Shown here piece after piece: positions 27,868 through 37,754 of a DNA stretch of 64,000 bases; the first letter of the stretch is position 1, and every line of letters begins with the position of its first letter. A model generated the notes under the pieces. The model was given only the letters and a program-made list of their open reading frames with translations. It was not told the origin of the DNA and did no database searches. This stretch comes from DOZZ01 sp963792655. GTDB taxonomy: Bacteria > Acidobacteriota > Terriglobia > Bryobacterales > Bryobacteraceae. The stretch lies in contig CAWBWU010000006.1 in NCBI GenBank assembly GCA_963792655.1, positions 384,987 through 448,986 of the forward strand. Reading direction: 5' to 3'. The position numbers and the translations under genes were made by a program.

Positions 27868-28848
27868 TGCAGCCACCCCGCGCCGATCATGCCATGAATA
27901 TTTTCTGCAGGCGACGGAATGTCGCCGCCGCCAAACAGAATGCGCCAGCCTTTCGCTGTTGCAAACACCGTGGGATCGCACAACACAGCTTTGTCCCACC
28001 CAGACGCGCCCGAGAAGACTTGCGGCAACTGTTCCCAGTGCACGCCATCGCGCGAACGCGCCAGCGCCAGCCGGCGCACCTCATGGCGATCCCGCCCGGT
28101 GAAGAGCATCCAATACCAACCGCGATCCGCCCACACCGCCGGTTCACCTTGGCCGCGCTCATCCATGTGACCGGCGGGCGCCGGCGAAGGCAGTTCGAAC
28201 AGTGGATTGGCGCGCAACTTCTGCCAGTGCACCCCATCGCGCGAACGCGCCAGAGCCCAGCCGCTGACGCCGCGCGCGGTCCTCGCCCAGGTAATAGAGG
28301 TACAGCCAATCGTCTACTGCGAGCACGTAAGGGTCAGCGACCGCGCCTTCATCCCAACTCATGTAAGGGCCGTGTCCCAGCACTGGCCCAGGTTGCTTCG
28401 ACCAGTTGCGGCCATCCTGCGATACAGCAAGTCCGATCACCGGATGATCGTGTTCGCCTGCCTGATACCAGTACAGAATTTTGCCGTCGTGGTGAAGAGC
28501 AGACCCGTTCGCCGCAATGTAATTCGATTCCCATGCACGGTCGGGCTGAAGCACCATGCCACGTTTCTCAAACGTCTGGCCATCGCGCGATACCGCCAGG
28601 CCGGTGCGCCACACTTTGCCGTCGTATCCCGAATAGAAATTGAGCAGCGTGCCGCCGGATTCGATCACGGAAGGGTTCAGCGCATCCACGGAGTCCCACT
28701 CGCCGGGTGCGCCGCGGGTGAGCACGGGTGCCGCTTGCATCGTAAGTGTTGGAGTCGCGGCAGACCCGCCCGGTCGCAGCGGAAGTGTGAAATCAGCGTA
28801 ACGGCCGCAGCCGGTCAACAGCAGTGCCGAACACAGCAGCCACCTCAC
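27864..28848 (-). CDS. beta-propeller lipoprotein, glycosyl-hydrolase-like (one frameshift)
   Basis: Lipoprotein signal (MRWLLCSALLLTGCG, lipobox LTGC). The body has repeated blades of the GH32/43/62/68 five-bladed type: GEWDSVDALNPSVIESGGTL, TGLAVSRDGQTFEKRG, IGLAVSQDGRNWSKQPGPVL, WDEGAVADPYVL, LALARSRDGVHWEQLPQVF. The frame changes near 28260 and the gene ends GMIGAGWLQ-stop at 27864; the length is 3n+1. It could bind or cleave glycans at the cell surface; catalytic residues cannot be fixed. GTG start at 28848 overlaps the methyltransferase stop. Confidence 0.75.
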
Positions 28849-29371
28849 CGCTTATACAGGAACAGCGTGTGGCTGCGGCCCTCACCGTCGTCTTCGACCA
28901 CTTCGGTCTTGACCGGTGTCCAGCCGCGAAATTCGAAATCGTGAGCGACGATGCGCGTGCCCTTCTTCAACTGGCGCTCGAGCAGCGGCTGAATCTTGTC
29001 GTTCGACGCGGGAAAGAGATACACCGTCACCAGATCGGCAGAGCTGTAGTTCTGGCGCAGGATATCGCCTTCCACGATGCGCGCGATCTTCTGCAGGTGT
29101 TTCTTCGCGAGGCGTGCCTGACTTTCGCGCGCAAGCTTCGGATCGATCTCGATGCCTGTCGCGTCCGCGTGAAACCGATCTGCGGCCATCAGCACGATGC
29201 GCCCGTCGCCCGAACCCAGGTCGAACATCTTCTCGCCGGATTTGAGCTGGCCCAATTCCAGCATGCGCATCACGATGGGCTCCGGCGTCGGATATAGGGC
29301 GCCAGGCTCTCGCCATCTTGTGCGGGAAGGCCAAGCAGACAGAGCAGGCCCAATAGCTTCGCGAGTATCAC
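28845..29371 (-). CDS. SAM-dependent methyltransferase (exported or anchored; one frameshift)
   Basis: An N-terminal hydrophobic segment (ILAKLLGLLCLLGLPAQ) in one frame is followed, after a lost base near 29290, by PEPIVMRMLELGQLKSGE, the class I methyltransferase motif KMFDLGSGDGRIVLMAADRF, GIEIDPKLARESQ and VEGDILRQNYSSADLVTVYL. It is similar to small KsdC/Dot1-like methyltransferases seen in many bacteria; the target is unknown. The start GTG at 29371 follows the symporter stop by 1 nt, and the stop overlaps the next start, so it is in an operon. Confidence 0.75.
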
Positions 29372-29372
29372 G

Positions 29373-31155
29373 TCAGTCGATCACCGTCTTCCAGCCACGC
29401 CGCGACAGATCCCAGTAGATCACCGCGCCTGCGGCCATGCCTATCGCTAGAAACACAAATCCCAGAACAAAGTCCTTCAGAATCAGCTTCCCGGTTCCAA
29501 ACAAAGTACCGTAGATCAGCACGCAGCCGCAGAGCCAGTCCACCAGATTCCAGAAGCCATCGCGCGCCGGCTCTACGTCGGGCGCGAGCCGCGCAATCGG
29601 CTTCCAGAGCGCCACCGAGGGCCGCACCTGCCGGTAGAACGCCACCAGCTTCTCTTCGGGCTCGGGCGCCGTCATGAACGTGACAGCGAGCCACACAACG
29701 GTCGTGATGCCGACCGTGATCAGCATGATGTAAGCGAACTGCACCTGATTGTCCGTGTCGAACCCGAAAGCGGTCTGCAGCACCACGGACACCACAAAGG
29801 CCGTTGCCATCGCCGCGACTTCGCTCCACGCGTTGATCCGCCACCAGTACCAGCGCAGATATCAGGACGGTCCCGGTGCCCGCGCCGGTTACCAGCAGGA
29901 GCTTCCACATGTGCGCGATCGAATCCATGAAGTACGTCAACACGATCGACACAATGGTCAGCAAAACCGTCGCCCATTGCGACATGCTCACGTAGTGCTT
30001 ATCGCTGCGGCCCGGCTTCCAGAAGCGCTTGTAGAAGTCGTTGACCAGATAACTGGCGCCCCAGTTCAACTGCGTGCCGATCGTCGACATGAACGCCGCC
30101 GCGAACGCCGCGACCATCAACCCGCGCAGATAAGGCGGCAGATAGTCGATCATCACTTTCACATAGCCGGTTTCGGGATCGGCCAGGTTCGGATACAGAA
30201 TGACCGACGCCAGTCCCACCAGAATCCAGGGCCATGGCCGCAGGGCGTAGTGCGCGATGTTGAACCAGAGCGTCGCGAGCATGGAATGCCGCTCGTCTTT
30301 CGCGCTGAACATGCGCTGCGCGACATAGCCGCCGCCGCCCGGTTCTGCGCCGGGGTACCACGATGCCCACCAGTTCATCGAGATTAGAACGAGGAACGTG
30401 ATCATCGGCATCCATGCGGAGTTCAGATCCGGCACAAAGCTCAGTACTGACCCCGAGCCGTGCGATGCCGCGTTGCGCGCCTGATCGACCAGCAGCAGCT
30501 TCTCCTTCATCTGATCCATGCCGCCGACGGCTTGCACCGCCGCGACGGCCAGCACGATCACCATGGTCATCTTGACGACGAACTGGAACAGGTCCGTCAC
30601 CAGCACGCCCCACAAGCCCGGACAGCGTGGAGATGAACGACGTCAGCGCAATCATTCCCAGCACGACGAGCAGGGCCTGATCGCTTGGGATGCCCAGCAC
30701 CAGCGTCAGAATCTTCACCATCGCCAGGTTGACCCAGCCGAGGATGATGCAGTTGATCGGAATGCCCAGATACAGCGCGCGAAAGCCGCGCAAAAACGCC
30801 GCCGGCCTGCCCGAGTAACGCAACTCGGCAAGTTCCACGTCGGTCATGACGCCCGACCGGCGCCAGAGCCGTGCAAACAGGAACACGGTGAGCATCCCGC
30901 TGGCGACCGAATTCCACCACAGCCAGTTGCCCGCGATGCCGTTGCGCGCCACCATGCCCGTCACCGCCAGCGGCGTGTCGGCAGCGAAGGTGGTCGCCAC
31001 CATCGAGGTTCCGGCCAGCCACCACGGGACGTTGCGGCCGGACAGGAAGAACTCACTGATGTTCGTCCCTGCCTTCGACTTGTAATAGAAGCCAATCGCC
31101 AGATTGAAAGCAAAATAGCCAGCGACGATGACCAATCGACAACGGTCAGCTTCAT
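29373..31155 (-). pseudogene. sodium:solute symporter (SSS family), frameshifted
   Basis: About 590 residues of an SSS transporter: MKLTVVDW start, then IVAGYFAFNLAIGFYYKSKA, FFLSGRNVPWWLAGTSMVAT, FAADTPLAVTGMVARNGIAG. A second frame carries MWGVLVTDLFQFVVKMTMVI and MNWWASWYPGAEPGGGGYVA, and a third starts near RWWINAWSEVAAMATAFVVS and ends DLSRRGWKTVID. Breaks lie near 31130, 30620 and 29850. At least 13 hydrophobic helices can be counted across frames. The substrate is unknown; the following methyltransferase, glycan-type lipoprotein and bshA genes do not specify it. First gene of the operon. Confidence 0.85.
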
Positions 31156-31362
31156 TGGCGCGGTGACCCTTCTAAGGTTTTCAACCAAGTTGTGGAAAAC
31201 TTTGTGGATATTGAAGCTTCACTATTGCCGGACACAAGGCCTGTAAGGGGTTTGTGACAAAGTGCACATTTGTTCAGCACAGGGTCAAATGGCGGGCTAA
31301 GTTGTTGCTTTTGCAGGTTTAACGGCACGTGTAACCCTGTTTTTGCAGCAGAGATACAGGCT

Positions 31363-31976
31363 TCAGAACCATACCTTCTCAAGCGGCACGCCGCGCCTGC
31401 ACAATTCACAGCTCGCCGCATCCGAGTAGTAGCGGGCGTCCAATTTCGCTAAGTGATAGAAAGGCAAACCGAAATCGGGCGTGCGGGGCGTCGGCTGGTA
31501 AACCAGCACCGCGAGTCCGACCACCGTGGCTCCGCGCTCCTCCAGCAGGCGCTTCATTTCGGTCAGCTTTTTTCCGGTGCGCAGAATGTCGTCAACCAGG
31601 ATCACTTGCTCGTCCGGCTCATGCCGCATGTACTGCGGAAACCGCATCGGACTTGCCGTCTTCATCGCGCTCTGCCCAGTAAACCTGATGCGCGCGCAAC
31701 GCCTCGCACACGCCGTAGGCGACTGGCAGTCCGGCCGTCGCCGGCGCGACAATCGACAGCCTCGCAATCGAGGCGCGAATCTCGGGGTTCGACCGTAACA
31801 GCCGGCTCAACGCCGACACTGAGCGTGCGCGAGTGCTGGTAATAGCGCATCGCCAGCGGCACCTGCAGATATTCGTTCGAGTGCAGACCGTTGGCGTATT
31901 CGAAGTGACCGTCCTTCAACGCGCCCGTCTCGCGCAGCAGGTTCACCACTTCTTCGTTGGTTGGGATCAGCTCCAT
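31363..31976 (-). pseudogene. pyrE: orotate phosphoribosyltransferase-like protein (frameshifted)
   Basis: PyrE forms OMP from orotate and PRPP in pyrimidine synthesis. N-terminal MELIPTNEEVVNLLRETGAL, GHFEYANGLHSNEYLQVPLA; middle IARLSIVAPATAGLPVAYGV in another frame; C-terminal part with the PRPP loop QVILVDDILRTGKKLTEMKR, and a tail with SCELCRRGVPLEKVWF. Breaks lie near 31810 and 31640. The Cys-x-x-Cys tail suggests the PRTase type found in Acidobacteriota; another type I phosphoribosyltransferase is possible but less likely. About 340 bp separate it from any other start on the strand. Confidence 0.8.
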
Positions 31977-32011
31977 GGGTGCGGCAAAGCCAACTGGCTA
32001 GTGTATCCCTT

Positions 32012-33406
32012 TTAGTTGGCGCCCTTGCCGACGAGCACGTTCGGAATTGTGCGTAACAGAATCTTCCAGTCGAGCCCCAGCGACCAGTTGTCGATGTACT
32101 GCAGATCGAGCTTCATCCAGGTTTCGAAGTCGACGGAATCGCGGCCCGAGATCGCCCACAAACACGTCAGGCCCGGACGCATCCGCAGCCGCCGCCGCTG
32201 CCATCGCTGATACTGCGCCACCTCGCGCGGCACAGCCGGGCGTGGACCGACCAGCGACATGTCCCCCAACAGCACGTTGAAGAATTGCGGCAATTCATCG
32301 AGCGAAAACTTGCGCAGAACGCGGCCTATCCGCGTGAGCCGCGGGTCATTCGGAATCTTCGTCGCCAGTGAGCGCTGGCTCAGGTGAATGACGTCGGTGT
32401 AGCGCGCCTCCGCATCCACGCACATCGAGCGGAACTTATAGAAGCGGAAGCGGCGCCCATTCAGCCCGCAGCGCTCCTGCTCGAAAATGGCCGGGCCCGG
32501 CGACGTGAGTTTGATCGCGATCGCCACCGCCAGCATCACGGGCGACGTGACCAGGATCCCGATGCTCGCGAGCGCAATATCCAGCATCCGCTTCACCAGC
32601 AACCGCACGTCGGTGTCCGGTGCGCCCGAGAAGGTCAGCAGGTTCACGTTGCCGAGCGTTTCAAGCGAAACCTTGGCATTCAGATCCTGCAGAAAATCGA
32701 CCGGCACGCGGATGCGAACGCCTTCCAGATTACACAGCAGAAACTCATCATCGAGCGTGCGCAGGCGAGTCATGCCCACCGCGAAGATCACTTCATCGAT
32801 CGCATGCTGCCCCAACATCTGCGCCAGCGCTGCCAAAGGAAGCACCGGATACTCTTTACCCAGGCGGATGGTGCGGGAAGGCAGCCCGTCGGGATCGAGG
32901 AACGCGCGCAACATGGATCGTGGCGGCCGCTTCGATCTCCTCGGCACCGCAAGCGCCTCAGGCCCTGTGCCCACGATCAGCACTTCCGCTGCATCGTGCT
33001 CCGCCGGTAACGCCCGACGCGCGTGGCGATCAGGCGTCCCACCAGCAGGAAGAGCCAGCTATACCCGGCGAAGCCGATCAGAAAAAAGCGGCTCAGATCG
33101 CAGGTGAAGAATGAATTCGAACAGCACCAGGCACACTGCGCCGATCGCCGCCTGTCGAAACGAATTGCGAATGATAATCGGGAACGGCGTGGTCTCGAGA
33201 TTGCGATGCACGCCCAGCCAGTGGCCCACCGCGGCCCACGTGACCACACAATAGGCAAGCACCAGCGGGAGCATCGGAATGCCCAGCGGATTTTGAAACG
33301 GAAGCCACCGCCGCGTGAAATAAGCCGCGCCGAAAGCCAGAACAGTCAGTGCCAGATCGGTAAGTGCATACACGATCCGCGTGGTCCGTTGCTGACTGCT
33401 GAACAT
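32012..33406 (-). pseudogene. exopolysaccharide polyprenyl glycosylphosphotransferase (WcaJ-like), frameshifted
   Basis: Polyisoprenyl-phosphate hexose-1-phosphate transferase that starts repeat-unit assembly of a surface polysaccharide. Four N-terminal membrane helices (MFSSQQRTTRIVYALTDLAL; IPMLPLVLAYCVVTWAAVG; FRQAAIGAVCLVLFEFIL; FFLIGFAGYSWLFLLVGRL), a CoA-binding-like middle part (VLIVGTGPEALAVPR), then the catalytic domain: VKRMLDIALASIGILVTSPV, GPAIFEQERCGLNGRRFRF, FRSMCVDAE, RKFSLDELPQFFNVLLGDMS, LVGPRPAVPREVAQYQ. Two compensating shifts lie near 33115 and 32990. No other polysaccharide gene is visible nearby. Confidence 0.88.
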
Positions 33407-33464
33407 TCGATGTTTGCTTTATTGTAGCTGGCGGGAATGCTAAGATACCAATGTCGCATCACGC

Positions 33465-33540
33465 GGGCGCGTAGCTCAATTGGCAGAGCAAGTGACTCTT
33501 AATCACTAGGTTGTAGGTTCGATTCCTACCGCGCTCACCA
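33465..33540 (+). tRNA. tRNA-Lys (anticodon CTT)
   Basis: 76 nt including encoded CCA. Acceptor GGGCGCG pairs with CGCGCTC (one G-T), D-arm TAGCTCAATTGGCAGAGCA, anticodon stem-loop AGTGA-CTCTTAA-TCACT giving CTT, T-arm GTAGGTTCGATTCCTAC. Confidence 0.96.
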
Positions 33541-33547
33541 CGCAAAA

Positions 33548-34762
33548 TCAAACATTCGCGGGTGATTCTACTGCCGCCCGTTCCTCAATACCCGGCCAAT
33601 TCACTTTGTAAGCATAAGTTTCGTCGGCCAGGCGCTTCATCATCCGAGGTGCGAGCGCCGAAATGAAACGGTCGCGAATCCAGGCGGCGGTGGGCGTCAG
33701 AGTGCGTTTGTGCTCTCCGTTGCGGCGCGCTTGCGCCACGATTTTCTCGACACGCGGACGTCTGGCCGCTTCGAACCGCGCGAACGTGGCCGGGTAGCCG
33801 CCTTGGTTCTCCCGGAGTAACGAGGCCAGAACTACCGCGTCTTCCAGCGCAATCGATGCACCTTGTCCGGCATGCGGACTGATCGCGTGCGCTGCGTCGC
33901 CGATCAGTACCGCGCGGCCGCGAGTCCACGCCGGCAAAGTAGGAACGTCGTAGATTGCGCCTTTCAGAATGTGTTCCGTGTTGCTGATCAGCGCTTCGAT
34001 GGGCTTCGGCCATCCACGATGGGCTGCCAGCAATTCTTCGCGCGCATGGTCGCCTGCCATCTCCGTTCCAGGAGCCTGCGGCCTCGTACTCCACCACATC
34101 GGGCGGATCCCGGCTTCCGTCAGAGTGTGGCTGTAGCCGAAAAATCCGTTCAGCCCGAGCGTCATATACATCGTATGCGGGTCAACGGCGTCCGCCCCAG
34201 ACAAGCTGGCAAAGCCGCCGAACGACGCCAGCCCGGTGTGTACCGGTTCGGGCGCTTGCGGGATGATCAGCTTGCGTGTCTGTGACCAGATTCCGTCCGC
34301 CCCCACCAGAAAGTCGCCCGATGCTGTCGTTCCGTCTTCGAACTCAGCGACGAGTGGTGCGCCATCGACGTCGTGCAGTTGTTTCAGCCGCTTGCCATAC
34401 TCGATCCTTACGCCCTGCCGCAGCGCTTCGTCTACGATAATGCGATGCAGTGTCGCGCGAGCCAGGACGACCGAGGGCTGACCGTACCGTTCCTCGCTGC
34501 CGTTGCTGACCGTAGCCAGATGGCGGCCAAGGTGGTTTTGAAATCGCATGTGGGTTGCGATGACGCCGGCATCTTTCACCCGGCGCGCCAGCCCCAGCGC
34601 CGCAACAACATGCATTCCGTTCGGAGCGAGCTGCAATCCAGCCCCGATGTTGCTCAAAGCAGGGTAAGCTTCGTAAACAGTTGCGCGGATGCCGATTTGA
34701 GAAAAGAACATGGCCAGCGCGGGTCCCGCGATTCCGCCGCCGATAATCAAAGCGTGTTGCAT
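33548..34762 (-). CDS. FAD-dependent monooxygenase
   Basis: About 404 residues from the ATG at 34760-34762. The FAD-binding GxGxxG is in MQHALIIGGGIAGPALAMFF. The DG motif appears as DFLVGADGIWSQTRK and the GD motif as GRAVLIGDAAHAISPHAGQG. This is the class A flavoprotein hydroxylase fold (salicylate or kynurenine hydroxylase-like, also TetX-like). The substrate is unknown, but the divergent MarR gene with an operator between them suggests induction by an aromatic or drug-like compound. Confidence 0.88.
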   Translation of the reverse strand: MQHALIIGGGIAGPALAMFFSQIGIRATVYEAYPALSNIGAGLQLAPNGMHVVAALGLARRVKDAGVIATHMRFQNHLGRHLATVSNGSEERYGQPSVVLARATLHRIIVDEALRQGVRIEYGKRLKQLHDVDGAPLVAEFEDGTTASGDFLVGADGIWSQTRKLIIPQAPEPVHTGLASFGGFASLSGADAVDPHTMYMTLGLNGFFGYSHTLTEAGIRPMWWSTRPQAPGTEMAGDHAREELLAAHRGWPKPIEALISNTEHILKGAIYDVPTLPAWTRGRAVLIGDAAHAISPHAGQGASIALEDAVVLASLLRENQGGYPATFARFEAARRPRVEKIVAQARRNGEHKRTLTPTAAWIRDRFISALAPRMMKRLADETYAYKVNWPGIEERAAVESPANV

Positions 34763-34811
34763 GTTTGTTGGCCTCCAGAGAATAGCGCGTATCAAGATGT
34801 TTAGCTTGTGG

Positions 34812-34832
34812 TTATCTTAGTAGTTAAGATAA
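34812..34832. promoter_or_regulatory. MarR-type operator between divergent genes
   Basis: Perfect inverted repeat TTATCTTA (34812-34819) and TAAGATAA (34825-34832) with 5-nt spacer, 3 bp before the MarR start codon and 50 bp before the monooxygenase start. Size and position fit autoregulation by MarR. Confidence 0.7.
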
Positions 34833-34835
34833 ACG

Positions 34836-35315
34836 ATGTCTAAGGAAAAACGCAAGTCGGCACGTGCAGATTTATTGCGGAGCGTCGGTCTGGACATGGG
34901 CCGCGAGCTCTCCGCACGCACCCTGCTGTTTCATCAAGCCGTGGCGGACCAGCTCAATCTCGGCGTCGTCGATCTCAAGTGTATGGATTACCTTTCGCGC
35001 GGTGAACCCGTAACCGCAGGAGAACTGGCCGCACTCACGGGACTCACCACCGGCGCCATCACCGGCGTGATTGACCGGTTGGAGAAGCGCGGGTTCGTGC
35101 GCCGTGAACGAACCCCGGACGACCGCCGCAAAGTCATTGTCCGGCCCGTCGCCCCGAAAGACCTCCCCGCAGCGCTGAAAGCCTACGAAAGCCTGGGCAA
35201 TGCCATGACCAGCCTGGCGGAGAAGTACAGCACGGAAGAACTGGAACTGATCGCTGACTTCTCACAGCGCTGCATCGATATCCTGAAACGCGAAACTCAG
35301 AAGCTCGGAGAATAA
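34836..35315 (+). CDS. MarR-family transcriptional regulator
   Basis: 159 residues. The winged helix-turn-helix is visible: LGVVDLKCMDYLSRGEPVTA, ELAALTGLTTGAITGVIDRL with recognition helix, and wing GFVRRERTPDDRRKVIVR. The C-terminal dimerisation helix ends in FSQRCIDILKRETQKLGE. It probably represses itself and the divergent flavin monooxygenase through the palindrome at 34812. The PhnB-like gene starts 4 bp after its stop and is likely in the same operon. Confidence 0.9.
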   Translation: MSKEKRKSARADLLRSVGLDMGRELSARTLLFHQAVADQLNLGVVDLKCMDYLSRGEPVTAGELAALTGLTTGAITGVIDRLEKRGFVRRERTPDDRRKVIVRPVAPKDLPAALKAYESLGNAMTSLAEKYSTEELELIADFSQRCIDILKRETQKLGE

Positions 35316-35319
35316 GACG

Positions 35320-35730
35320 ATGGACAAGCTGATCACCTACCTGACGTTCGATGGAAACTGCCGCGAGGCGATGACTTTCTATAAAGAATGTCTGAACGCT
35401 GAACTGGAGCTGATGGCCTTCGCCGACATGCCCGGCGATATCCCGCCTGGCTCCAAAGACCGCATCATGCACGCCAGGCTCACCAAAGGCGCGGCAACCC
35501 TGATGGCTTCCGACACCATGCCGGGGCATCCCTGGACGCAGGGCAACAACTTCTCCGTCAGCGTCAACTGCGACAGTGAAGCCGACGTCACGAAACTCTT
35601 CAGCGCTTTCGCCGCCAAAGGGAAAGTCACAATGGACCTGCAGGACACCTTCTGGGGCGCGAAATTCGGAATGCTGACCGACCAGTTCGGCGTGCAGTGG
35701 ATGTTCAATTGGGATAAGCCGAAAGCGTAG
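35320..35730 (+). CDS. PhnB-like VOC-family protein
   Basis: 136 residues of the PhnB/YjdN glyoxalase-like type: YLTFDGNCREAMTFYKECLN at the start, SKDRIMHARLTKGAATLMAS in the middle, and FWGAKFGMLTDQFGVQWMFN at the end. No metal or substrate can be assigned. It is 4 bp downstream of marR, so the MarR regulon may include it. Confidence 0.85.
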   Translation: MDKLITYLTFDGNCREAMTFYKECLNAELELMAFADMPGDIPPGSKDRIMHARLTKGAATLMASDTMPGHPWTQGNNFSVSVNCDSEADVTKLFSAFAAKGKVTMDLQDTFWGAKFGMLTDQFGVQWMFNWDKPKA

Positions 35731-35773
35731 CCCGGTTCGCCCTCGCAGCAACCATCAGGACGCTGCATAATCG

Positions 35774-36826
35774 ATGGTCATGAGTTTGCTGCGCCGCCTT
35801 CGCTCAGCACTATCCGGATCTCCGTCAAAAACGCACGGCGCTCCGAACGGGACCACTCGCTGCCCAACATGTGCGCCGGAGCTTGCCATATCCCAGCGTT
35901 ACCTCGCGGCTGACGTTGACCTCAGCGTCCGGTACCGGCACCGCAAAGGCAACGCGGCCCCACTGACGTGCGAGGCTTGCCAGAAGAGTTTCGCCATCGC
36001 GCTACCTGTGATTTATGACGATCCCGACTACAACCTTCTGGTCTTCGTCTGCACCGCGGATAGCGAAACACTGATCGACGAATTTCACCGTCTTCTCGAA
36101 AGTTGCCGCGAATCGATCGGTGGGCAGCGATACCAGCAGGCGCTGCGGCGGCCTTTCCAGACCGTTCTGGGATGGCATGGGCTGGGGTGCCTGATCCGAA
36201 CGGCGCAGGACAACCCTCCGGGCGCGCGCCGTATCCGCCCGGTGGTGAATAGTTTCTTATACATGAACATGTTTGTCGAAGCAGCGCATGCAAATGATGC
36301 AGGGGGCAACCCCAGGCGCTGTTTCGACATCATGGTCCGAAGCGCGCGATATCCGATCTATGAACCCGAGCTGCTCAGGATTTTTTCGAAGGGCGCGAGG
36401 GAAGCTGGTTACCACACGCACGCCGATGCGCTCTCGACGGCAGCTGACAACGTGCGCGGCGGCAACTCACACGTTTGGGAGCTGCCCGTCGTCAGCGAGG
36501 CGCTGGTGAATCAGGTTCCAGAGTATCTGCGTTTTCCCCTGATGCAGTCCAGGCTTCGCGAGGCGTACAACGTGATACGGCCAGACGGTTATCTATGGCC
36601 GGAGCTGGAATCTGAGGTGGGTGGGCTGGCGTGCGGCTTCCTCGAAATCGCTAAAGAAGAATTCGGCAAGTCGCTCCCGCTTCTGGCTTACGCAGCGAAG
36701 GTGGAGAAACAGTTCAATCGCCTCCTGGGCGAGACCCAAGCCGACGGGCGCGACGCTCTCATCGCTATCTTCATGAAGACTCGTGAAGAGGCGCGAAGGC
36801 TGGGGAAAGAATCAGTGAAGTACTGA
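35774..36826 (+). CDS. CpXC-domain protein
   Basis: 350 residues (start at 35774; ATG at 35780 also possible). Two Cys pairs, CPTCAPELA near 32 and CEACQKSF near 63, flank a region like the CpXC domain, a zinc-ribbon-type fold of unknown role. The rest is alpha-helical without motif, with no export signal. The next 900 bp toward the right edge have no gene I can support. GC is close to core levels. Confidence 0.7.
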   Translation: MVMSLLRRLRSALSGSPSKTHGAPNGTTRCPTCAPELAISQRYLAADVDLSVRYRHRKGNAAPLTCEACQKSFAIALPVIYDDPDYNLLVFVCTADSETLIDEFHRLLESCRESIGGQRYQQALRRPFQTVLGWHGLGCLIRTAQDNPPGARRIRPVVNSFLYMNMFVEAAHANDAGGNPRRCFDIMVRSARYPIYEPELLRIFSKGAREAGYHTHADALSTAADNVRGGNSHVWELPVVSEALVNQVPEYLRFPLMQSRLREAYNVIRPDGYLWPELESEVGGLACGFLEIAKEEFGKSLPLLAYAAKVEKQFNRLLGETQADGRDALIAIFMKTREEARRLGKESVKY

Positions 36827-36868
36827 TCGCCCTTTCGGGACCCTGCGCCGGAACCCGTGCCCCCCGCT

Positions 36869-36902
36869 TCAGAGGCGCGACCGGCAAGGAAGCGCGGTCC
36901 CC
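36869..36902 (+). repeat. third copy of the REP-like motif
   Basis: TCAGAGGCGCGACCGG then CAAGGAAGCGCGGTCC matches the arms of the paired repeat at 15891-15978 in 13 of the first 14 bases and in the GGAAGCGCG core. It is single here, so the partner arm was lost or lies elsewhere. Confidence 0.6.
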
Positions 36903-37754
36903 GACAGCAGAGTACGGGTAGAAGATCTCACAGAAAAGACAATCCCCGCCACGCAGATTCTCGTGCTGCTGAACAACACAACGCTTGATACGCGTGGAAT
37001 CTGGAAGCATCTTTCGAAGCCTCTACTGCGCAGGTTAAAGGTGCGTCGCATCAACCGCCCGAGACAAAGGCACATGAGTGCTGCTGAGTTCAAAGGAATC
37101 GATGCCACAATATGAAGAACAATCTCCGCCCAGTATATAAGCGCCTGCGTCTCGCCTCGTCGCTGTACTGGCCTGTCAAGATTCGGAACCCGCCGGAGCA
37201 AAAGCAAGTCATGAAAACACAGCAAAAACCGTTAGCGTTGCTTGCGCGCGCCTTGTCGCAAAACTCCGTCGCGGAGTTCGGGCGTGTTTCCGGCCTAAGA
37301 GTCCCCGCGGGCCGACTCACCTTTAGGATCGGCTACTAGTCCAACGCCTCACACGCGCCACTTTGTGATTACGACTGGGTTGCGAGGATTCACTTAGGGC
37401 GAGCAACGGCACAATTGCGCGGATGAACAACTGGATGCCTTGCGTAGGCCTGAACTCAAACTTGCTCCCCGGGAGGACTAGGCAGGTTGTCCGGTCGCGT
37501 CCGCTGAGATGGACACACAGGCGATGGGCGCAAGATCGCTGATGGTTCGTTCCGGAGAGCGATCTGTTCATTACTACGCGAGCCATCCGGCGGATACGGA
37601 GTCGCCAATTCTCGCTCCCCGCTTATCCTTGCGACACAAGCGCTACCTAAGCCACACGGCGTTGACTATGGCTTCGAAACGATGCCGTCGTGTCTTGCTT
37701 CTTGGGTGCGCCAATCGCATTCCAGTAGCCCGTCGATGTTTTGCGCATGACGGT
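36903..37754. other. gene-poor stretch at the edge of the accessory island
   Basis: No gene with family motifs or a good start was found. A plus-strand open frame of about 90 codons runs to a TGA near 37116 and contains TEKTIPATQILVLLNNTTLD and RRINRPRQRHMSAAEFKGID; I do not recognise it. A second short frame has MKTQQKPLALLARALSQNSV near 37211. Both may be remnants. GC is lower than in flanking core genes. Confidence 0.4.

Noticed and set aside
31270..31362. Possible T-rich terminator or leader before pyrE
   Set aside because: Only scattered T runs and no stable hairpin could be found by eye.
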